NCBI RefSeq assembly: GCF_030325625.1
Contig: NZ_JACAIS010000003.1
Location: forward strand, 310,001-374,000
Length of the DNA stretch: 64,000 nucleotides
Direction: 5' to 3'
DNA from: Sphingobacterium sp. N143
GTDB taxonomy: Bacteria; Bacteroidota; Bacteroidia; Sphingobacteriales; Sphingobacteriaceae
Positions 45,841-52,871 of this stretch are shown here, one piece after another (position 1 is the stretch's first letter; the number at the start of each line of letters is the position of its first letter). The notes below the pieces were generated by a model. The model ran no database searches. It was not told the origin of the DNA and saw nothing but the letters and a program-made list of their open reading frames with translations. Both the position numbers and the translations under genes were made by a program.

Positions 45841-45872
45841 TTTTAGATAGTGTACAAAAAACACTATATTTG
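45841..45872 (+). promoter_or_regulatory. Promoter of small RNA copy 4
   Basis: TATATTTG at 45865-45872 is a full -7 match. At the -33 place there is TTTT instead of TTG. The spacer keeps the dyad as GTGT-ACAAAAA-ACAC. Confidence 0.62.
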
Positions 45873-45876
45873 CACC

Positions 45877-45942
45877 ATCATAATTTAGGTTTATAATTGG
45901 TTATTTAAGGTTTTCATTCTCCCCGTTTGAAAACCTTTTTTT
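45877..45942 (+). ncRNA. Small RNA, copy 4 of a four-member family
   Basis: About 66 nt; the body from ATCATAATTTAGG through AATTGGTTATTTAAGG and the terminator is identical to copy 1 while flanks differ. On the reverse strand the terminator lies directly after the stop of a 34-aa ORF, so the hairpin may serve both strands. Confidence 0.75.
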
Positions 45943-46045
45943 ATTTCGTCTGACCATCTTTCTTTTCAATCTCCACTACCACATTCTCCTCGGAAAGCCC
46001 ACTTCCACGGGATCTCAAACCTATTACACGGTCTATTTGTAACAT
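45941..46045 (-). CDS. Short ORF, 34 aa, unknown; perhaps a gene remnant
   Basis: ATG at 46045 to TAA at 45941; product MLQIDRVIGLRSRGSGLSEE then NVVVEIEKKDGQTK. It ends against the terminator hairpin of small RNA copy 4. It reads like the end of a larger protein, but nothing upstream supports that and no family is recognised. Confidence 0.3.
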   Translation of the reverse strand: MLQIDRVIGLRSRGSGLSEENVVVEIEKKDGQTK

Positions 46046-46266
46046 TTTGGAAAATAAAATAAAAACAATCAGTAAAAAATTTGGAGAATACGAAAATTAT
46101 ACACAACTTTAAAGCACAACGCCGGCTCTAAACAGGATTAAAAATATACAAAGGAAATTTTTTATTTTAAAACGACGATTTTATCTTAGAACGTCTCTTC
46201 GGTACAATCAAAGCTTAGTTTTTTTACAAGAAACTTTACTTAACGCATAATAGTAGTATTTAAAAT

Positions 46267-46752
46267 ATGACACCCAACCCCATTAAAGTCTATACAGTGG
46301 TTTCCAAAGAGGTCAAAGAAGATCCAGATTTATTCACCAACTTGGAAGGTGTTTTTTCTACCTACGAAAAAGCACAGGAATATATCGACCATTTTTTTGG
46401 TAGTGCTAAGTATGGTTATCGTACAATTGTCCCTACTTTTCTGGATCCTTTTCAAGATGAAATTCAAAATAATAATTCTTATTATAGCATTTCTTCTCAA
46501 CTGATCGACAAACAGCTGGAAGTCGAAATTTGTAGAACTTCGTTTGCCGTAGTCCTTTCCGAAGTTGAGCAATTACGTATAGATCCAGCTTCTTTAGATA
46601 AGCCACTTGAACTCAACCTGCATTGCTTTGCCCCCTCTGAGGCAAAGGCAATGGAAAAATTCAATAATTTGGTCGCTTCCTACGCCAAAGAGCATGATCT
46701 TCACTTTCAAATTGTCCCTTATCGCATTACAGATTCTGACCAATGTTATTAG
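46267..46752 (+). CDS. Unknown 161-aa protein
   Basis: A soluble, acidic protein without signal peptide or membrane helix, beginning MTPNPIKVYTVVSKEVKEDP. The segment VFSTYEKAQEYIDHFFG resembles short domains in which a value is shown with a sequence of beta-alpha elements, but I recognise no family. It stands alone, after small RNA copy 4, and its last 4 bp overlap the last 4 bp of the convergent Crp-like gene. Confidence 0.75.
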   Translation: MTPNPIKVYTVVSKEVKEDPDLFTNLEGVFSTYEKAQEYIDHFFGSAKYGYRTIVPTFLDPFQDEIQNNNSYYSISSQLIDKQLEVEICRTSFAVVLSEVEQLRIDPASLDKPLELNLHCFAPSEAKAMEKFNNLVASYAKEHDLHFQIVPYRITDSDQCY

Positions 46753-47324
46753 TCGATTAGTTTCTTACGAATCTCACTCAAGTATTCTGGGGTAAAACCC
46801 AAAAAAGAAGCGATAAGATACTGTGGAACGCGTTGTACAAATTCAGGATATTTACGGGATAGATCACGATAAAACTCTTCCTTGGATAACGAAAAAAGAT
46901 ATTTTACCCGCATTTGGGCAGCAGCATATGCACGTTGATAAACATACCGGAAATAACGTTCCATAACCGGAAATTCCATCAGTAATTTTTCTTGATTTTC
47001 CTGACTGATATAAAGTAAGTCTGTTTTCTCAACGGCTTGTATGTAGAATGAGGTAACAAGCTTATGTTCATAAGCTATATTATCGGTAAGCCACCAGTTT
47101 TCAATCGCAAACTCAGTCGTTTGTTCCACGCCCTTCTCATTGACAAAGAATTTTCGTAGTATTCCGTTCAGGACAAAGTAGTGATATCGGCAGATTTGCC
47201 CCTCCTCCAGTAAGTTTTCCTTTTTTGCTACCGAGGTTGTCTTAAAATATTTAAGTATCCCTTCGAAAGCAGCTTCGTCGATTACTATAAATTTTGCTAA
47301 ATGTGCTTTGAATATTTCCAACAC
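46749..47324 (-). CDS. Crp/Fnr-family transcriptional regulator
   Basis: 191 aa. The N-terminal cyclic-nucleotide-binding-like beta barrel (about 25-115: LLEEGQICRYHYFVLNGILR, FAIENWWLTDNIAYEHK) lacks the Arg-Ser cAMP motif, and the C-terminal helix-turn-helix (VPQYLIASFLGFTPEYLSEIRKKL) closes the protein. Start is a GTG at 47324; an in-frame stop lies just upstream and no ATG is close. This small group is common in Bacteroidota and usually regulates nearby or stress genes. Targets are not visible. Confidence 0.88.
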   Translation of the reverse strand: MLEIFKAHLAKFIVIDEAAFEGILKYFKTTSVAKKENLLEEGQICRYHYFVLNGILRKFFVNEKGVEQTTEFAIENWWLTDNIAYEHKLVTSFYIQAVEKTDLLYISQENQEKLLMEFPVMERYFRYVYQRAYAAAQMRVKYLFSLSKEEFYRDLSRKYPEFVQRVPQYLIASFLGFTPEYLSEIRKKLID

Positions 47325-47427
47325 TGATTAATTATTGTTATCCCCACCAATTTAATAGTTTCACCAAATAACGCCCTAGTCGGTCTGACGGTTTATCCAA
47401 AGGTCCCTCTTATTCCCCTGCATAAAG

Positions 47428-49035
47428 TTAATCATTTAATTTTTCAAAATATGGCAGACGTGTAATGGGGACATCTATTGTAATTACCTTACCACCACGA
47501 TGTAGCTTACCAAGATCATCCTTCCATTTTCCTTTGGGCAGCAGTACCTGTCTTTTATCTTCTGCTGTCACGACTGGAGCAACCAAAAATCGATCGCCCA
47601 ACATAAACTGGTCTTTACAGCGTACCAGCCCCTCATTTGGAAATTCATATTCCATGGCTCTCACGATGGGTTCGCCACTTTTGCTCGACTTATTGGCGAG
47701 TTCCAAAATATAGGATCCAAACCTTTCATGGAGCAGGGCCGCGTCACGTGCCGCCTGAAGATGTTTGCTGTCCAAAATTCGCCATGGTGCGACCGAAAAC
47801 TGCATCATTGGCATAAGCGCATGAACCTGCGCAGATCTTACGATCAATTTTTGATCGAATTGATCATTCTTTAGGTTTAAAAATGCAGCAAACTGACCGC
47901 CACCGATCATGTCCGGACAGGTATAAGCATAGCCCAGTAAGCCCGCCGCAATCATATCGGGTATCAACATCTGGACCGCATTCCACGAATAGTCCTTATC
48001 TCCTAATCGCTGCACCAAAGGCTGTCCTCCCATTTTCCAGCCGGCACGATATTCATTTACGGGAAACTCAAGTCCAATGCTGGCCCAGGCCATTGTATGA
48101 TCCACCGCAATTGCGGCTTGATCATAACTATCGATTTTTTGAGGATCATAAAACTGATTGTCCCCCGCATCAAATTTAAACCCATCGATTCCGGTTTCCT
48201 GTTGTAGCCTTTTCAGCTTGGCCACAAAGTGATCCCGGGCGGCTGGATTGGTCATATCATAACAAGCACTCTTACCATTCCACCAAGAGATTATTGCTGG
48301 CGATTGTTGGCCTTTTTCTTTTAAAAGATAACCTTTCGCCTGTAGGTCCCGATATTCCTGACTGTCTGCACTCACAAATGGGCAGACCCAGAGCATCACT
48401 TTGAAGCCCAGGTTATGCAACGTGTCAACCATCCCCTTTGGATCACTGAATTTTTCAGGTCTGAAATCAAAGTTGCCGTAATATTTCTGCCAATTGTCAT
48501 CGATCATCAGCACTCCAGTCGGAAAGTCATTATCCACAATGGCCTGCGCATATTTCAGTATATCCTGTTGATTTTGGTTATACATCAGCTCAATCCAAGT
48601 ATTATACTGTGGCCGCGAAAAAAATAATGGGTCCGGGACTATACCTGAAGGAGGAAAATAGGTTTTACTTGCTGCTAGAAAAGCACTTTTTAAATTTACA
48701 CCTGCCTGCTGAACTTTTAACGCATGATCTTCCGATGTGAAATGGATCACATGGTCTTTAACTTCAAATACAAATGGACGATCGCTCCATAGAAAGCGTC
48801 CTTTGTCTGATAATAAAAGTGGAACAACCTGATTATTGAGATTCTGACGGGATAGATCAAACGGCGGGTTAGGTTTTACAAAAGGCATCGCAGACCCTAA
48901 TCCTACTGCCCCACCCCACCAATGTTCTCCAGCTTTTATTTCAATTGTCGAATTCAATTGATGTTGCGCCGATGCTGCACCCATCAAACCCAACGACAGT
49001 ATAGCTACAGCAAGAATAGATTTCAAATGCATCAT
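47428..49035 (-). CDS. Glycoside hydrolase family 31 enzyme, exported
   Basis: 535 aa. Signal peptide MMHLKSILAVAILSLGLMGA (ending SAQ). The TIM barrel carries the nucleophile D289 in GFKFDAGD and the acid/base D346 in QRLGDKDYSW, the GH31 pair, plus VLMIDDNWQKYYGNFDF and PDMIGGG. It hydrolyses alpha-linked sugars; the short length and lack of extra C-terminal modules suggest an alpha-glucosidase, xylosidase or galactosidase-like branch that cannot be separated here. It lies downstream of cstA, separated by a terminator, at the end of the glycan locus. Confidence 0.92.
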   Translation of the reverse strand: MMHLKSILAVAILSLGLMGAASAQHQLNSTIEIKAGEHWWGGAVGLGSAMPFVKPNPPFDLSRQNLNNQVVPLLLSDKGRFLWSDRPFVFEVKDHVIHFTSEDHALKVQQAGVNLKSAFLAASKTYFPPSGIVPDPLFFSRPQYNTWIELMYNQNQQDILKYAQAIVDNDFPTGVLMIDDNWQKYYGNFDFRPEKFSDPKGMVDTLHNLGFKVMLWVCPFVSADSQEYRDLQAKGYLLKEKGQQSPAIISWWNGKSACYDMTNPAARDHFVAKLKRLQQETGIDGFKFDAGDNQFYDPQKIDSYDQAAIAVDHTMAWASIGLEFPVNEYRAGWKMGGQPLVQRLGDKDYSWNAVQMLIPDMIAAGLLGYAYTCPDMIGGGQFAAFLNLKNDQFDQKLIVRSAQVHALMPMMQFSVAPWRILDSKHLQAARDAALLHERFGSYILELANKSSKSGEPIVRAMEYEFPNEGLVRCKDQFMLGDRFLVAPVVTAEDKRQVLLPKGKWKDDLGKLHRGGKVITIDVPITRLPYFEKLND

Positions 49036-49347
49036 TAAAAAGTTAATTTAAATCATTGAGAAAAAAATAGCGTACCCCGGCATAGATCATTCATCGGATA
49101 GCTGTATGCTGGTACACTACAAATATAATATTTGAATCCATGACAAGCGATATTTCAGCATGACAAAAAAAAATCAGCCCATCACTCGACAATGGGCTGA
49201 TTTTTTTCCATTAAAATAATTTAACAGAATGATCAGAAAACATCCTTTTATAAATATAACGTAGCAAGTACTCTTTTCGTATAAATACCGATGTAACAGT
49301 TGCTAGCCATCTTTTAGCATGACAATAACATTTCGTTCGCACTGTTT
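49036..49347. other. Intergenic region between GH31 and cstA
   Basis: Contains a terminator (listed) and the odd palindrome CAAATAT-A-ATATTTG at 49120-49134, which gives a TATATTTG -7-like element for the GH31 gene at 49127-49120; a TTG lies 16 bp upstream, closer than usual. Nothing else is supported. Confidence 0.45.
49165..49207 (-). terminator. Terminator after cstA
   Basis: AAAAAATCAGCCCAT pairs perfectly with ATGGGCTGATTTTTT around a 9-nt loop, with runs of A and T on both sides so it can work on both strands. It lies about 140 bp after the cstA stop. Confidence 0.8.
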
Positions 49348-51186
49348 TTATCGATCGACCAGCACTTTCACCGATTCACCATTTTCATCCACTGATTCTG
49401 TTTTTGTCTTAAATAGCTGATACCATTTTTTAAACGTACCGACAAAAACAAGCAGCATCAGGAACATGGCCAGCACGGCCAGTACGGCCAGCAAAACCTG
49501 TCCATTGGGCAAGTAGATATCCATTACCTGGAGATAGCCCGCCCAAAAGGTAATACCTGCCATAAAAACGCCCGGAATTGCAGTACAGAGGGCGTATCTT
49601 CCCCTATCCATACGAATTAGCATGGTGGTGCAAACAATCAGTCCGCAAGCTGCCAGCAATTGGTTACTTATGCCAAATAAAGGCCATATACTACTTACGT
49701 TACCTGTAAAAACCAGATAGCCCCAAGAAAAAGTAAAAAGCGCACTACAGAGCCAAACACCTGGTTTCCAGTCTTTGTCTTTAAATGATGGCATGATATG
49801 ACCTAGCATTTCCTGTAGAAAAAATCGTCCCACACGTGTACCTGCATCAATAGCTGTCAGAATAAAAACAGCTTCAAACATAATCGCAAAGTTATACCAG
49901 TAAGCCATTACATCGTCCATAAAAGGCACTTTATCAAATATATGCGCCATTCCTACAGCCAAAGAAACTGCACCTCCAGTACGGCCATGCAGATCAACTC
50001 CAATACGATCGATAAAATGCTGTAGATCCACTGCGTGCCATTGCGGATGCTGTGCCAAAAACTGTGCATAGTCTTTTGCAGGGGTATTGATTGCGAAATA
50101 ATCTCCAGGCATCAGGGTACAGGCCGCAATTAAAGCCATCAAAGCCACAAACCCTTCCACTAGCATGGCACCATAGCCTACAAATAGGATTTCCTGTTCT
50201 GTTCCCAACATTTTAGGCGTTGTCCCCGTAGCAATGATCGCATGAAATCCTGAAATGGCCCCACAAGCGATGACAATAAAAATAAAAGGAAGCACCGGGC
50301 CGCCAATCACAGGGCCACCACCATGAATAAAATTGGTCAATGCAGGCATTTGAATACCCGGATGAACAAATACTATCCCCACAGCCAACATCAGTATGGT
50401 CCCAATTTTAAGATAAGTGGAGAGATAATCACGCGGTACCAGAAGCAACCACACTGGCAATACAGAAGCAAAGAAACCATATACAGCTATCGCGACAGAT
50501 ATGCTTTTCACATCCCAGTCAAATAGATTATGAATTATCGGAATGTTCATCAAATGTTGACCGGCAACAATACCAACGATCAGCAAAACTCCTCCAAGTA
50601 TACTAGCTAAGGTCACTGAACCTTCCCGATAGCGCATCAGCAAACCCATAAATATTGCAATGGGCATGGTTAAGATAATCGTAAACAGCGACCAAGGAGC
50701 TTCATGCATGGCACTGATGCATGCCAATGATAGTCCTGCCAAGGTCAAAATCAGAATAAACAAAACAGCAACCCCCGCGATTCCACCTACTGCAGGTCCA
50801 ATTTCCTTGGCAGCGATCGTTGCAAGGCTCTGTCCCTTATGTCGGACAGAGGCAAAGAGAACAACCATATCGTGTACACCGCCCCCCAGTACGCAGCCGA
50901 TCAAGATCCATAAGGCACCTGGAAGGTAGCCAAATTGGGCTGCCAATACTGGTCCCACCAGTGGTCCTGCTGCTGCAATGGCAGCGAAATGGTGCCCGAA
51001 TAAAACTTTCCGGTCCGTCTTTACATAGTCATGCCCGTCGGCAAACTCTACAGCTGGAGTCTTTATTGCATTATTCAGGCGAAGCACTTTCTTGGCCATG
51101 AAAATACCATATAAACGATAAGCGATCGCAAAAATCAACATCGATACAAAGATTAGGGTCAGGGCATTCATGTTATTCAAGTCCAT
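49348..51186 (-). CDS. cstA: CstA-family transporter (carbon starvation protein)
   Basis: 612 aa with about 16 membrane helices. Family motifs are clear: FADGHDYVKTDRKVLFGHHFAAIAAAGPLVGP, CVLGGGVHDMVVLF, GAISGFHAIIATGTTPKML and RVGRFFLQEMLG. CstA proteins import peptides and, in BtsT-type members, pyruvate across the inner membrane. Here it is placed 35 bp after the FAD oxidoreductase genes in a SusCD glycan operon. That suggests it imports an oxidised sugar acid or other product made in the periplasm; this is inference. Confidence 0.92.
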   Translation of the reverse strand: MDLNNMNALTLIFVSMLIFAIAYRLYGIFMAKKVLRLNNAIKTPAVEFADGHDYVKTDRKVLFGHHFAAIAAAGPLVGPVLAAQFGYLPGALWILIGCVLGGGVHDMVVLFASVRHKGQSLATIAAKEIGPAVGGIAGVAVLFILILTLAGLSLACISAMHEAPWSLFTIILTMPIAIFMGLLMRYREGSVTLASILGGVLLIVGIVAGQHLMNIPIIHNLFDWDVKSISVAIAVYGFFASVLPVWLLLVPRDYLSTYLKIGTILMLAVGIVFVHPGIQMPALTNFIHGGGPVIGGPVLPFIFIVIACGAISGFHAIIATGTTPKMLGTEQEILFVGYGAMLVEGFVALMALIAACTLMPGDYFAINTPAKDYAQFLAQHPQWHAVDLQHFIDRIGVDLHGRTGGAVSLAVGMAHIFDKVPFMDDVMAYWYNFAIMFEAVFILTAIDAGTRVGRFFLQEMLGHIMPSFKDKDWKPGVWLCSALFTFSWGYLVFTGNVSSIWPLFGISNQLLAACGLIVCTTMLIRMDRGRYALCTAIPGVFMAGITFWAGYLQVMDIYLPNGQVLLAVLAVLAMFLMLLVFVGTFKKWYQLFKTKTESVDENGESVKVLVDR

Positions 51187-51220
51187 CAGTTTTAATATGA
51201 AAAATATTACTTCTAAATTA

Positions 51221-52867
51221 TTACTTTATCCCCAAAATTTGTCCCGATGCCACTAAATGCTTGCTCAACAGATCATAGTCAACATGTTGAACAATTCCGT
51301 CATGATCAATCGCCAAGCAAGCAGCCCAACCCGCACTTTGTCCCAGGACCATAAATACGGGTTCCATCCGGATCGACCCAAAGGCAATATGCGAACTTGA
51401 TACACATACAGGCACTAATAGATTCGTACACTCTTGTTCTCTGGGTACAATCGATCCATAAGCAATAGCATATGGCCGTGGCACGTGCACACCGATATCG
51501 CCTTCATTTTGCACAAAGCCCTCTTGTGTAACATAACGTTGAACATGATGTGAATCCAGCGTATAAGATCCCATACCTATTGGATCCTCCACCATTCGGT
51601 TACCTAAGATATTATGCTCCGTTGTTACATATTGTCCCAACATCCTTCTAGCTTCCCGAATATATAATTGGTAAGGCCAATGACCGTTATCCTTAAATTC
51701 ATCTTTTGCCAGGCCCCACTCCGCCATTTTATTTCTTACATTGACTGGTACTGTTGGATCATTCCTCATAAAATAATACAATCCCATCTGATAATTCTTA
51801 TGTGCTTCGACAATCGTTTTCCTTTCTTCATAACTTGCTTCGGGATAGCTATAATTCATGCCGATAAAATCCGTACTAAAAGGACCATGATTATTGGTGT
51901 CAGTTTTACGGTTGGGAATCCGATCAAATTTTTGAAAGGTCTCATCCCAGCCTTGTTTGTATAAGCGCTGTAACAATACATAGTTTTGTGGATTATAATC
52001 TTTCGGTTTTTGGAAATCGACCTGGTTCTCGTCAATATTACTTAAACACATGCGAAAACAATAGGCCTGTAACTTTTTGTCACCACTCCCATATGCTCCT
52101 GGAGGTTTATCAGAAACGCCAAATACCAACCCACTTTTCGGATCACCCTCAATCTGATATGGGCTAATCGGTAAAGCAAAATGATGTCGATGTTGAAAAA
52201 CACCAGTTTGTACACCATTCCATTTTTCATCGTACTGCATATTGGATTCACGCCCAATGGTATAGCTGACATTGGCCAGTGCCATAAGATCACCTTCATA
52301 GGTAGCATCAATAAAAATTGATGCATGATAAGCTTTTCCGTCCCTTGTTTTAATGGATTTGATCTGTCCATGCTCCAACTGAATTCCCTGTTTACTTCGG
52401 TCCAAATAGGCTTCTCGTATAACTTCCAATTGATTGTCTTTCACCCATTCCTCAAAAATATTTTCGGCAACATGTGGTTCAAATATCCACATTGTCTTCT
52501 GGCTGCTATCCATGGCTACAGTTCCTTGTCCCCTGTTTCCAAATGAAGCTCTGCTTTGCCAATTCCAGCTCGAAGCTTTTTGGTAATGATCAAAGACATC
52601 TTGATAGAATTTTTTAGCCAGCCCACCGATAACGGTCTTGTCCCCGGTATCTGTAAATCCCAGGCCTCCTGAACTTAATCCGCCCAGATGTCGATCTGGA
52701 GATAACACAATGACTGATTTTCCGGCCTGTTTTATTTGAACTGCTGCCGTTAGAGCAGCTGGCGTCCCACCGTACACCAGCACATCCGTACTGCGCACCT
52801 CAGTCTGTGCCACAAGCTGATGAAAAGTAAACGACAGCAGCAAAAATCCTAGTTTAAATTTTAGCAT
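51221..52867 (-). CDS. Secreted FAD-dependent oxidoreductase (FAD_oxidored type) (1)
   Basis: About 548 aa from the ATG at 52867, giving the signal peptide MLKFKLGFLLLSFTFHQLVA(Q) and a 4-bp gap to the upstream gene; the frame extends to 52987 but would overlap that gene by 116 bp. The FAD motif VLVYGGTPAALTAAVQIKQA opens the fold, followed by RHLGGLSSGGLGFTDTGD and DATYEGDLMALA. It is a paralogue of the next gene but lacks its C-terminal domain. Such proteins are common in sugar loci; the substrate is unknown. Confidence 0.9.
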   Translation of the reverse strand: MLKFKLGFLLLSFTFHQLVAQTEVRSTDVLVYGGTPAALTAAVQIKQAGKSVIVLSPDRHLGGLSSGGLGFTDTGDKTVIGGLAKKFYQDVFDHYQKASSWNWQSRASFGNRGQGTVAMDSSQKTMWIFEPHVAENIFEEWVKDNQLEVIREAYLDRSKQGIQLEHGQIKSIKTRDGKAYHASIFIDATYEGDLMALANVSYTIGRESNMQYDEKWNGVQTGVFQHRHHFALPISPYQIEGDPKSGLVFGVSDKPPGAYGSGDKKLQAYCFRMCLSNIDENQVDFQKPKDYNPQNYVLLQRLYKQGWDETFQKFDRIPNRKTDTNNHGPFSTDFIGMNYSYPEASYEERKTIVEAHKNYQMGLYYFMRNDPTVPVNVRNKMAEWGLAKDEFKDNGHWPYQLYIREARRMLGQYVTTEHNILGNRMVEDPIGMGSYTLDSHHVQRYVTQEGFVQNEGDIGVHVPRPYAIAYGSIVPREQECTNLLVPVCVSSSHIAFGSIRMEPVFMVLGQSAGWAACLAIDHDGIVQHVDYDLLSKHLVASGQILGIK

Positions 52868-52871
52868 AACA

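Larger units (their letters stand above)
45161..46266. other. Long intergenic region with operator, small ORFs and small RNA copy 4
   Basis: About 1.1 kb. It holds the susC (2) promoter region with a LacI-type operator, two short reverse-strand ORFs (45632-45778 and 45941-46045), small RNA copy 4 and the promoter of the 161-aa gene. Outside the short ORFs the region is very AT-rich; the ORF segments are clearly less so, which suggests remnants of lost genes. Confidence 0.45.

Noticed and set aside
1234-45942. Four repeats as a CRISPR array or insertion sequence
   Set aside because: The copies are kilobases apart, have no regular spacers, no transposase and no terminal repeats; promoter and terminator explain them better.
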